A DNA stretch of 34,712 nucleotides, taken from positions 1 through 34,712 of the forward strand of contig CAVECB010000019.1 in NCBI GenBank assembly GCA_963614215.1, written 5' to 3'. Numbering within the stretch: position 1 is the first letter of the stretch; each line of letters starts with the position of its first letter. Below, piece by piece: positions 1-6,402 of the stretch. A model generated the notes under the pieces. The model saw only the letters and a program-made list of their open reading frames with translations, had not been told where the DNA came from and ran no database searches. The stretch comes from CAVAWX01 sp963614215. Lineage in GTDB: Bacteria; Actinomycetota; Coriobacteriia; Coriobacteriales; QAMH01. Both the position numbers and the translations under genes were made by a program.

Positions 1-1
1 T

Positions 2-280
2 ATGGCGCGAGGGGATGCAAGCGGCGCTCGAAGCTGTGAAGCCGAAAACGCTACTAATACAGATGCGAAAAGCAAGGCGCTGTATGACAAAGTGCGTCGG
101 GATTCGGCGGCAATTGATGCCGAAATTCAAAGCGCGGCAAATAAAGCTGGGAAGGGTCTGTCTGCGACCAGTAGAAGGCAAATCTATACCGGGGTGCTTG
201 ACCGCTACTACTCGGAGACGCTCCCTAAGTATGGTTTTGACTATATAACCCGTAACAAGAGGTATAATTACAACAGATAA
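2..280 (+). CDS. Hypothetical protein, possibly 5'-truncated by the window edge
   Basis: A 92-residue reading frame begins at an ATG two bases into the window, so the true start may lie upstream. The product is hydrophilic, has no membrane segment and ends in a basic, Tyr/Asn/Arg-rich tail (RNKRYNYNR). No family was recognised. The DNA here is visibly AT-richer than the rest of the window. It is followed after 21 bases by another small gene with a strong ribosome binding site, an arrangement typical of the end of a phage or integrative element. That origin is inference. Confidence 0.45.
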   Translation: MARGDASGARSCEAENATNTDAKSKALYDKVRRDSAAIDAEIQSAANKAGKGLSATSRRQIYTGVLDRYYSETLPKYGFDYITRNKRYNYNR

Positions 281-301
281 GCGCAGATAGGAGGCTACAT
301 T

Positions 302-475
302 ATGGACGACTCGGGAACCGTACAAAATCCTTTCAACCTCCCCGACATGAGCTTTGAGGAATATCGAAACCAAGAGGTCGTCGAAACCGGAGACGGCGCT
401 TTTTTCGATATGCTGGATAAGATTGTCGGCGTTGCCCCAAGAACCGACCAGTTGCTCGAAAGCAACGCGGATTAA
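302..475 (+). CDS. Small acidic hypothetical protein (57 aa)
   Basis: The ATG at 302 is preceded by a clear Shine-Dalgarno (AGGAGG, 289-294) at good spacing, and the frame closes at 473-475. The 57-residue product is acidic (VVETGDGAFFDMLDKIVG) and has no signal peptide or membrane helix. It follows the 2-280 gene closely, and a terminator hairpin lies 24 bases after its stop, so the two probably form the end of one transcript. No family was recognised. The context suggests a mobile-element accessory gene. Confidence 0.6.
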   Translation: MDDSGTVQNPFNLPDMSFEEYRNQEVVETGDGAFFDMLDKIVGVAPRTDQLLESNAD

Positions 476-499
476 CGTCCGCTTTTAAGTTTGTGGCCT

Positions 500-525
500 A
501 GCCGTCCTTTCGAGGGCGGCTTTTT
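500..525 (+). terminator. Rho-independent terminator
   Basis: The hairpin arms AGCCGTCC (500-507) and GGGCGGCT (514-521), with one G-U pair and a 6-base loop, are followed by a run of T. It ends the transcript of the two small genes upstream. Confidence 0.75.
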
Positions 526-547
526 CATTGCCTGAAAGGGGGCGCAT

Positions 548-667
548 ATGGGTAGCAGGGGTGTGAGCGGCGCAACCTACAACCGCAAAATGAGCTTGAT
601 GCGGCGTATCTCGAAACTAGACCGCGAGATAAAGGACGCGCGGGCGAGCGCGGAAATACCCTTCTAG
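548..667 (+). CDS. Very small basic hypothetical protein (39 aa)
   Basis: The ATG at 548 follows a purine-rich stretch (GAAAGGGGG, 534-542) that can act as a ribosome binding site. The product is 39 residues, strongly basic and probably helical (LMRRISKLDREIKDARAS). No family was recognised. It lies just after the terminator at 500-525 and may be a remnant of the same mobile element. The short length makes the call uncertain. Confidence 0.35.
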   Translation: MGSRGVSGATYNRKMSLMRRISKLDREIKDARASAEIPF

Positions 668-905
668 CAGGCGAGGGGGAGAGTGTTTCGGTCGTGGGCG
701 CTCCTTCTTTTTGTTGTCCCTTGGGCATTCCCGCCGCGTGCAACGCCTTAGAAAGCCTCTTATTGCGTCCCGCCCTCTTTTTGTCCGACCCCCCGCCAAA
801 TCATCCCAGCGGCTAGGGGCGGATTTACCCCCGCACACCCCCCCCTTCAAGGCGATCCTCCTCTCACCTCAGTGGGCGCTCCCAAAGCGTGGGGTAATTC
901 GGCGC
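668..905. other. Intergenic stretch with no supported gene
   Basis: About 240 bases of pyrimidine-rich sequence without a convincing gene. An 11-base motif, GTGGGCGCTCC, occurs near 686 and again near 871 in the same orientation. No hairpin followed by a T-run was seen. Open frames across it lack start signals and read as shadows. It separates the putative mobile-element end from the regulator gene. Confidence 0.4.
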
Positions 906-933
906 TTGCAGTCTTATCGAGAACGATTACTAT
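906..933 (+). promoter_or_regulatory. Candidate promoter of the Fur/PerR-type gene, with possible autoregulatory site
   Basis: TTGCAG (906-911) and TACTAT (928-933) are 16 bases apart, placing the transcript start near 940 and leaving a leader of about 55 bases. An imperfect, A/T-rich inverted repeat (AACGATTA-C-TATTGTTT) overlaps the -10 box. Fur-family operators often sit there, so self-repression is possible. The symmetry is weak. Confidence 0.4.
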
Positions 934-994
934 TGTTTCTGAGAAAAGCGGCGCATGGAGGCGCCGGGGTGTTGGGAAAGGACGGTGAAGCGCA

Positions 995-1402
995 GTGGGG
1001 GCGAGGAGGAACACGCGGCAGCGCCAGCTCGTGCTCGACGTGGTGCGCTCCCGCCGCGACCATCCGGACGTCGAGCAGATCTACGAGGCCGCCCGCGCCC
1101 GCGATGAGCACGTCAGCCGCGCGACCGTCTACCGCAATCTGCACCTTTTGGCCGACGAGGGCGCCATCTTGTCCATCAAGGCGGACGGCAGGGAGCATTT
1201 TGACCTGCGCGCCGACTGCCATCCGCACATCGTCTGCACCGAATGCGGCAGTGTCGCCGACATCTGCCTCGATTTCGACGACGGCCTCGACGAGCTTGCC
1301 CGCGCGACGAGCGACTGGGCCGTCTCGTCGCACGCGGTCGTCTTCGAGGGCGTGTGCCCCGCGTGCCAGCGCGCGCGGACAAGCGGGCGGGACAGGCTGT
1401 AG
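995..1402 (+). CDS. Fur/PerR-family metal-dependent transcriptional regulator
   Basis: This 135-residue winged-helix regulator has the usual Fur-family length. The recognition helix lies around residues 41-52 (SRATVYRNLHLL). The metal region reads DCHPHIVCTECG (74-85), and a second CPAC pair is at 121-124, giving the two CxxC motifs of the structural zinc site. H23, D70, H76 and H78, with an Asp near 94-95, line up with the regulatory metal ligands of Bacillus PerR, so peroxide sensing is a reasonable alternative to iron sensing. The start is a GTG at 995 with purine-rich sequence upstream. It is convergent with the ferredoxin gene at 1504. Assignment to Fur, Zur or PerR is not certain. Confidence 0.9.
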   Translation: MGARRNTRQRQLVLDVVRSRRDHPDVEQIYEAARARDEHVSRATVYRNLHLLADEGAILSIKADGREHFDLRADCHPHIVCTECGSVADICLDFDDGLDELARATSDWAVSSHAVVFEGVCPACQRARTSGRDRL

Positions 1403-1424
1403 GCCGGCCGCGAACCGAGGGGGG

Positions 1425-1495
1425 GCGTGAGCCGGGCAGCCCGTCCCGAAAGCCGGATGGGCGTGAACCGGACGGCCTGCCCCGAAGTCGGATGG
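1425..1495. repeat. Imperfect tandem duplication of about 36 bp between convergent genes
   Basis: Two adjacent units (1425-1460 and 1461-1495) both begin GCGTGARCCGG and end CGGATGG, with scattered substitutions between. They fill the gap between the stop codons of the Fur-type gene and the ferredoxin gene. CGGGCAGCCCG in unit 1 can fold, so the units may act as transcription stops, but there is no T-run. Confidence 0.55.
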
Positions 1496-1503
1496 ACGGG
1501 GGG

Positions 1504-2265
1504 TTAGTCCAAGACCTCGCCTTCCAAGGAAATGACGGCGACGCTCCACGGGATGAACTTCCCGCTGGCCTGCAAGGCGGCCTTCACCATGTGCTCCAGC
1601 CCCGCGCAGCAGGGGACCTCCATGCGCGCGACGGTCACGCTCTGGATGTCGTTTTCGCGGATGATCTCGGCGAGTTTTTTCGAGTAGTCGGTGCCGTCGA
1701 GCTTGGGGCAGCCCACGAGGACGATGTGGTCTTTGATGAAGCGCTCGTGGAAGGCTCCGTGGGCAAACGCCGTGCAGTCGGCGGCGACCAGCAGCTTCGC
1801 CCCGTCGAAGTAGGGGGCGCGCGTGGGCACGAGCTTTATCTGCACGGGCCATTGCTGCAGGCGGCTGGGCTGCTCTACGGTCTGCGCTTGTGTTTGTGCC
1901 TGTGCCTGCGCCTGCGCGGAGTGTTGCGCGTGCGAGATTTCGCGCGAGCGGCTCCCGGGGCAGCCTTGCGACACGCCACCCGCCGCCGCACCGGACATGG
2001 TGCCGCTCGGTGTTTCGCTGTGGGTATGCGCGTTTTTGGCTGCCAGCACCGCGGCCTCGTCGTAGGCGGCAGCTTCGCGCTCCACGAAGGTGATGGCGCC
2101 GGTCGGGCAGGCGGGCAGGCAATCGCCCAGGCCGTCGCAGTAGTCGTCGCGCAGCAGCTCGGCCTTGCCGTTCACCATGCCAATCGCGCCCTCGTGGCAC
2201 GCGCTCGCGCAGGCACCGCATCCGTTGCACTTGTCGCGGTCTATCTCGATGATGCGCCTCTTCAT
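1504..2265 (-). CDS. 4Fe-4S ferredoxin-domain protein with C-terminal cysteine-containing domain
   Basis: The 253-residue protein begins at the ATG at 2265, behind a good ribosome binding site (AGGAAAGGAG). The N-terminus has a CxxCxxCxxxC cluster motif (C13, C16, C19, C23) and a second motif CDGLGDCLPACP (C43, C49, C53), a known variant in clostridial and coriobacterial ferredoxin proteins. A low-complexity Gln/Ala linker (AQAQAQAQTQAQ, about residues 113-125) leads to a C-terminal domain of about 110 residues with VGCPKLDGTDY and MEVPCCAGL. Those cysteines may bind another cofactor. It is probably an electron-transfer or redox-sensing protein of the cytoplasm. The partner is unknown. Starting further upstream would add a tail lacking any motif. 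Confidence 0.85.
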   Translation of the reverse strand: MKRRIIEIDRDKCNGCGACASACHEGAIGMVNGKAELLRDDYCDGLGDCLPACPTGAITFVEREAAAYDEAAVLAAKNAHTHSETPSGTMSGAAAGGVSQGCPGSRSREISHAQHSAQAQAQAQTQAQTVEQPSRLQQWPVQIKLVPTRAPYFDGAKLLVAADCTAFAHGAFHERFIKDHIVLVGCPKLDGTDYSKKLAEIIRENDIQSVTVARMEVPCCAGLEHMVKAALQASGKFIPWSVAVISLEGEVLD

Positions 2266-2433
2266 GGCGGCTCCTTTCCTCGGTTTGCCGGCATCGGCTT
2301 GGCTTCTCTTCCAGACTTCGGTGTCCGGATTTCCGGTTTCGCCTGCGCCGGGTGTTGCCGGCCTGTGCCCTTTCGGCTTTAGCTGCCGGCCTTTGTTTTC
2401 CGGAATTTTATACTGCACTTCGTCCAAGCTGTT

Positions 2434-2449
2434 TGTTGTAAATACAACA
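2434..2449 (-). promoter_or_regulatory. 16-bp perfect palindrome upstream of the ferredoxin gene
   Basis: TGTTGTA-AA-TACAACA is a perfect inverted repeat. On the minus strand it precedes a -10-like TATAAA (2412-2407), which would start transcription near 2400, so the palindrome centre (2441.5) falls close to -41. That is where CRP/FNR-type activators bind, while Fur-type repressors also use 7-bp arms. No convincing -35 box is present, which fits activation. The bound regulator is not identified. Confidence 0.4.
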
Positions 2450-2602
2450 CATCGCGCGTTTGCCCCATGCGCCATGATGAAGAGCGCGAAAAGTGTGCCC
2501 GCCGCCGGCTCCCGAGAAGTTCGACTTCATGTGCTTTTGAGAAATCCGAGCTGCACTTGCTTTTACTATCGCCAATGCCCGTGAGCAGCACAAACTCTGT
2601 TT

Positions 2603-2646
2603 CAGCTAAAAAACTAAGCTCAGCTAAAAAAACTAAACTCGGCTAA
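2603..2646. repeat. Short A-rich imperfect tandem repeats
   Basis: CAGCTAAAAAACTAAGCT (2603-2620), CAGCTAAAAAAACTAAACTC (2621-2640) and GGCTAAA (2641-) are three successive copies of a GCTAAA-containing unit of about 20 bases, strongly AT-rich for this genome. On the minus strand they give T-runs downstream of ssrA, so they may help end its transcript. The adjoining stretch from 2450 to 2602 shows no gene. Confidence 0.45.
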
Positions 2647-2721
2647 AGAATCTGCGGGAATACCTCCCCGAATATTGCGCGTGAGGCGCGGGCGCTTCAT
2701 GTTGAAGAAGGCGGCGACTTA

Positions 2722-2741
2722 GTGGAGGCGGAGGGAATCGA
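2722..2741. repeat. 20-bp second copy of the ssrA 3' end (attachment-site-like scar)
   Basis: This segment is identical for 20 bases to 2887-2906, the T-loop and acceptor-stem end of tmRNA, in the same orientation and 165 bp away. The match stops just inside the CCA end. tmRNA 3' ends are well-known integration sites for phages and islands, which leave such duplications. The interval holds no integrase, so this would be a relic or one side of a nested site. Confidence 0.55.
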
Positions 2742-2785
2742 CGCAGCGCTGCGCGCTGCAAGGCCTCGCGCTTGCGCGCTCGGCC

Positions 2786-2810
2786 CGCAACAGCCCGCTG
2801 GGCTGTTGCG
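2786..2810. other. Perfect 11-bp hairpin between the two ssrA-end copies
   Basis: CGCAACAGCCC (2786-2796) and GGGCTGTTGCG (2800-2810) pair perfectly around a GCT loop. No T-run follows on either strand. Just downstream, at 2819-2832, lies a tRNA T-arm-like string (GGGTTCGATTCCCC) in the orientation opposite to tmRNA. The stretch 2742-2785 is also rich in small GC palindromes. Together these look like a recombination-site remnant, but function is not established. Confidence 0.5.
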
Positions 2811-2884
2811 TCCTACAGGGTTCGATTCCCCTTGTGTTGTATCTTGTGGAGACGGGTCGCAGCTCTGCAATCCGTTCATTTTTT

Positions 2885-3272
2885 TGGTGGAGGCGGAGGG
2901 AATCGAACCCTCGTCCACGATAGCCTCCCGAGAGGTGTCTCCAGGCTCAGTCGCCTTTCGGTGAGGGCGCGCTCGGAACAGGCGACAGACGTCGCGCGTC
3001 CTTGCCGGTTCAATCTTGGGCTACGGCATACCGGCTACGTCCGCAGCTGCAATCCCCTGAGTTTGATCCCGCACAGCGCCGCGCGGGGATTTACGCGGCG
3101 GGCGAGAGGGCTGAACCTAAATTAGGCAGCCAGGGCGACAGGACGAGCCTGCGCACCCTTGAAAGAAACAACTTTGTTGCCGTTTAATTGGCGGTACCCC
3201 TGTTTTGCGTGGTGAGGAGACCACGGCCTGCTGCCCCTCTCGAAGCTATCAGTGTCGAAACCAGTCGCCCCC
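2885..3272 (-). ncRNA. ssrA: tmRNA (transfer-messenger RNA)
   Basis: On the minus strand the 5' end reads GGGGGCGACTGGTTTCGACA (from 3272), the conserved tmRNA start. The 3' end reads GGGTTCGATTCCCTCCGCC and then TCCACCA (to 2885), with CCA encoded. The first seven bases GGGGGCG pair with CGCCTCC before ACCA, forming the acceptor stem. The internal frame ends in ALAA followed by TAA at 3122. The total of 388 nt is normal for one-piece tmRNA. It rescues stalled ribosomes and tags the nascent chain for proteolysis. Its 3' end is partly duplicated at 2722-2741. Confidence 0.95.
3122..3181 (-). other. tmRNA-encoded proteolysis tag
   Basis: The reading frame within ssrA gives GNKVVSFKGAQARPVALAA and then stop, if translation resumes at GGC (3181-3179). 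The ALAA end is the degron recognised by ClpXP-type proteases. The exact resume codon is inferred. It could begin one codon earlier, at AAC. Confidence 0.8.
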
Positions 3273-3665
3273 GGTTGTCGAACGTTGTCAACGCGCGCAT
3301 CCCGCCGCAGCTGCAAGTGCGATACAGCGGCGGTGCTTCACCACGAAAAGACGGTACGCGCCCCGCGCCCGAAAGGCAAGCCGCACCGTGCAAGCGTGAA
3401 CAAGTCGCCATGTTCGCGGAGCCTCGCATACCGCGACAGCCGTGCCACACCTTTACGCCCATTTCCCTTGTTGTACGCCGCAGCGACTGCGTCGGATTTC
3501 CGTTGCCGGTGAAGCCCCGTGTCCCTGTGTGCTTTTCGCCCCCCCGCCTTTCGTGCCCGCTATAGAATGGGCGGGTGAAGGTGAAGGCGCCGGACCCGCC
3601 CAAAGGGGGCGCGGGACACGGTGAAAGAGGCGGGGCGCATGGTGAAAGGAGAGGGCAGGCAGCGC
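3273..3665. other. Intergenic stretch between ssrA and the kinase-like gene
   Basis: About 390 bases with no supported gene. It must hold the ssrA promoter; TTGACA lies on the minus strand at 3291-3286, but it is too close to the mature 5' end to pair with a usual -10. Near 3331-3341 is GGTGCTTCACC followed by ACGAAAAG, a motif that recurs near 12737 and, in altered form, near 14524. A TATAGAAT string at 3561-3568 could be the -10 box for the downstream gene, but no matching -35 was found. Confidence 0.4.
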
Positions 3666-4859
3666 ATGGACGCGGCGGAGAAGGCAAAGAAGCTGGAGCG
3701 CGCGCGGGCCTATCTGGCCGGCAATACGCAATTGCGCAAGGCGCTGGGCATCGCGATGTGCGCAGAGCTTGCCTGTACGCCGCTCGGCGCCGGCGAGCAC
3801 AACGACAACTACGTTTTCTCCGTCGTCGACGGCGCCGCATCCAACGCGGCGGCTTCGCTTGACGCTGCCCCTGTGGGCGCGGCTTTTGGCGACGCGCCCC
3901 TTGCCGGCGCATCCACAGTGCCCACGACATCTGCGGCGCCCACGACATCTGCAACGTGCTACGTCTTGCGGGTAAATGTCGCACCCCAGCCCTTCCACGC
4001 CGACCAGGTGGCCTACGAGGAAGCCGCCTTGCGCGCGCTCGCCCCAAGCGACCGCGTGCCGCGCGCGCTCTATCGCGACAGCTCGCCTGAAGCCTTGGGC
4101 GCCGGTGTGCTCGTCATCTCGTATTGCGCAGGCCAGACCCTCGATTTCGACGCGCTGCGCCCGGGCGATTTGCGCTGTGCGGCAAAGATAATGGCCGATA
4201 TCCACGCCGTGCCCGTCGATGCCGCCTGCTCCCTTCACCGTCCCGCAGACCCCCTGCGCGAGCTTTTCGACGAGTGCATGGCTCGCTACGAGGTCTACCG
4301 CGCCTCGGGACATGCGGACGTGCGCATCTCGCGTCATGCCGAAGAACTCATCGCCCGCGCCCGTGCCCTCATGGACGCGGCGCCCGCGCCCGACACGCCA
4401 CCCTCCATCGTGAACACCGAGACGCTGGCCGCGCATTTCCTTATTCCGAAGGCAAGTGCCGAGGCAGCCGCGGCCGCCGACACATGCGCCCCCTTCACCG
4501 GCGACCCCGGCTCCTTCGTCGATTGGGAGCGCCCTCTTGTGGGCGACCTCGCGCAAGATCTCGCGTATTTCACCGCGCCCACGACGACCTTTTGGGACAG
4601 CGAACGCTTCCTTTCCGCGCAAGAGGAGGCCGACTTCATCGAGGCCTACTGGCGCGAGGTGGCAGGCCGCATCCCGCGCGGCAATTTTGATGCGCGCTAT
4701 CCGGTGTGGCGCGCGCTCACCGCCCTGCGCTCGACGAGCTGGTGCTGCAAGGCCTGGGCGCAATGCGCCGGCCACCCCGACACCCACCCTTCCGCCAAGG
4801 CGCGCGAGAAGCTTTCCGCTTATCTTTCCGACGCCTTCTTCGAGCGCCTCCTGGCCTGA
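3666..4859 (+). CDS. APH/choline-kinase-fold protein with degenerate catalytic loop
   Basis: With the ATG at 3666 the protein has 397 residues. In-frame starts at 3639 (ATG) and 3621 (GTG) are possible. The N-lobe shows a nucleotide-binding turn (LGAGEHNDNYVFSV, about 41-54) and CYVLRVN, with a low-complexity Ala/Pro/Thr insertion between them. The C-lobe has FVDWERPLVGDLAQDLAYF, the metal-binding IDWE-type motif of aminoglycoside phosphotransferases and choline kinases. Where that family normally has HGDxxxxN, this protein reads NTETLAAHF (about 250-258), so the usual His, Asp and Asn are all changed. It may act with an altered mechanism or be a pseudo-kinase. The substrate is unknown. It stands alone, with large gaps on both sides. 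Confidence 0.75.
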   Translation: MDAAEKAKKLERARAYLAGNTQLRKALGIAMCAELACTPLGAGEHNDNYVFSVVDGAASNAAASLDAAPVGAAFGDAPLAGASTVPTTSAAPTTSATCYVLRVNVAPQPFHADQVAYEEAALRALAPSDRVPRALYRDSSPEALGAGVLVISYCAGQTLDFDALRPGDLRCAAKIMADIHAVPVDAACSLHRPADPLRELFDECMARYEVYRASGHADVRISRHAEELIARARALMDAAPAPDTPPSIVNTETLAAHFLIPKASAEAAAAADTCAPFTGDPGSFVDWERPLVGDLAQDLAYFTAPTTTFWDSERFLSAQEEADFIEAYWREVAGRIPRGNFDARYPVWRALTALRSTSWCCKAWAQCAGHPDTHPSAKAREKLSAYLSDAFFERLLA

Positions 4860-5192
4860 GGCGCCCGGCACTTCACCAAGAAAAGCACAGCTTGCAGTCA
4901 ACAGCACTGCGCCCGCATTCTACCGTCCTGCGCTTGCACTCTATCGTCGGCCAAGCGTCACCTCGTCGCTAACTCACCCCCGTTCCCGCCCCCATCTCCG
5001 CTTCCGCCTGCGCCGCCGGCTCTATACTTTCCAACATTTCATTTTCGGAGTGTTTCATCTACAAGTAGGCTAAAATACGTGCCCATGTGCATGTGCCGCG
5101 CCACGTGCGTGCTGCGTGCACACCGCGTGCGCGCCGTGTTGTGGTACCGCGCGACAGCATCGTCTCTATCCGACGGAGGGGAAGAAACGGTC
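4860..5192. other. Intergenic leader of the importer operon
   Basis: No gene is supported here. TAAAAT (5071-5076) is a possible -10 box about 115 bases before the first gene, without a good -35. It overlaps TAGGCTAA (5066-5073), which resembles one half of a DtxR/IdeR iron box; the other half is poor. The last 90 bases are rich in GTGC/GCAC repeats. Iron control is plausible from context but weakly supported by the sequence. Confidence 0.35.
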
Positions 5193-6344
5193 ATGGACGA
5201 TAGAAGAACGGAACAGGCACGGCCCGGCATATCGCGCCGCCGGTTCATGGAGTGCTCGGCGGGTGCCTTGGCCGCGACCCTGTTGGGCGGCGGGCTTGCG
5301 GGCTGCACCTCGGATCTGGGCGACGAGATATTCCGCGGCAAGCGCAAGATCACCGACCACGCCGGCCGCGAGCTGACCATCCCTACGGCAAGCGAGCTGA
5401 AGAAGGTCTACTACACCTCGCCGCTCGCGCAAATCTACGTCTTCTCGCTAAACCCCGACGTCATGGGCGGCACCTGCGCGAAGTACAACAGCGACCAGCT
5501 GGAGTTTTTACCCTCGAACATGGCCGACCTGAAGTCCATGGGCTCGCTGTCCAACGGCGGCCAGATCGACCAAGAGCAGCTGATGCAGGAGGGCATACAG
5601 GTCGTCTTCAGCGTCTCCGGCGTCGAGCTGTCGGCCTCCAACATCTCTGATGCCGAAAAGCTCCAGGGCAACACCGGCATTCCTGTCGTGCTCGTGGACG
5701 GGTCGTTCACCAACATCAAGGAGGCCTACCGCTTCTTGGGCGACATCTTGGGCTGCGAGTCGCGCGGCAACGAGATTTCGTCCTACCTCGACCGCGTCTA
5801 CAACGACGTCACCGCGGCCGTGGGCGACATCCCCGAAGACCAGAAAAAGCGCCTCTACTACGCCGAGGGCACGTTCGGCACCTCGACCGAGCCGGAGTCC
5901 TCGCAGCATGCCAAGGCCTTCCAGGTGGCCGGTGCCTACAACGTCGCGACTGTGCCCGAGGCCACGGGCAGCTTCGGCATGAGCAACGTCTCGCTCGAGC
6001 AGATCATCGAGTGGAACCCCGAGATCATCATCTCCTGGGACGAGGAAACGCGCGGCGGCGCCGTGAACCACATAAAGACGAGCACGGACTGGGCCTCGAT
6101 AGACGCGGTGAAAAACGACCGCGTCTACGCCATGCCCAACCTGCCCTTCGCCTGGTGCGACCGCCCGAACGGCGTGCAGCGCTGGCTGGGCATACAGTGG
6201 CTCGCGAACCTTATGTACCCGGACCGCTACGACGTGGACATGGTCGAGGAGGCCAAGTACTTCTACAACCTTGTCTATCACATCGAGATAAACGACGACC
6301 AGGCCAAACGCATACTCGGGGACAGCTACCCCGTGAGGAGATAG
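5193..6344 (+). CDS. Tat-exported lipoprotein, metal-chelate ABC transporter substrate-binding protein
   Basis: The ATG at 5193 lies 12 bases after GGAGGG. The 383-residue product begins with a twin-arginine signal (SRRRFM, 14-19) and a lipobox LAGC ending at C38, so it should be folded before export and anchored to the outer face of the membrane. The body fits the periplasmic-binding-protein family of iron-siderophore and cobalamin importers (PF01497 type): an early DHAGRELTIP strand, IPVVLVDG in the middle, and a C-terminal WNPEIIISWDEE segment. It opens a five-gene operon with ExbB-like, DUF2149, permease and ATPase genes. The ligand (siderophore, haem, corrinoid or other chelate) cannot be told from sequence. 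Tat export may mean that a cofactor is bound in the cytoplasm. Confidence 0.88.
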   Translation: MDDRRTEQARPGISRRRFMECSAGALAATLLGGGLAGCTSDLGDEIFRGKRKITDHAGRELTIPTASELKKVYYTSPLAQIYVFSLNPDVMGGTCAKYNSDQLEFLPSNMADLKSMGSLSNGGQIDQEQLMQEGIQVVFSVSGVELSASNISDAEKLQGNTGIPVVLVDGSFTNIKEAYRFLGDILGCESRGNEISSYLDRVYNDVTAAVGDIPEDQKKRLYYAEGTFGTSTEPESSQHAKAFQVAGAYNVATVPEATGSFGMSNVSLEQIIEWNPEIIISWDEETRGGAVNHIKTSTDWASIDAVKNDRVYAMPNLPFAWCDRPNGVQRWLGIQWLANLMYPDRYDVDMVEEAKYFYNLVYHIEINDDQAKRILGDSYPVRR

Positions 6345-6402
6345 AGCAAGCGGCAGACATGTGGCGCGGCGCGAGGAAAAGCGCGGCGCGGAAGGGAGAT
6401 TC

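Noticed and set aside
686..882. Repeated GTGGGCGCTCC as an attachment-site pair
   Set aside because: Only 11 bases long in GC-rich sequence and without an integrase or tRNA context. Chance is likely.
711..1430. Plus-strand open frame overlapping the Fur/PerR-type gene in another frame
   Set aside because: Out of frame with the regulator, low-complexity Ser/Arg-rich product, no start signal.
2603..2660. A-rich repeats as a CRISPR array
   Set aside because: Units are contiguous, about 20 bases, imperfect and without spacers; no cas genes are present.
2816..2836. T-arm-like GGGTTCGATTCCCC on the plus strand as part of a tRNA gene
   Set aside because: No D arm, anticodon arm or acceptor stem can be drawn around it. 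Treated as a recombination-site remnant.
3273..3300. TTGACA on the minus strand as the -35 box of ssrA
   Set aside because: A matching -10 would fall inside the mature tmRNA, so it cannot serve the gene as drawn.
3453..4907. Long minus-strand frame opposite the kinase-like gene
   Set aside because: Shadow of the plus-strand gene, with Arg/Gly-rich composition, no motif and no ribosome binding site.
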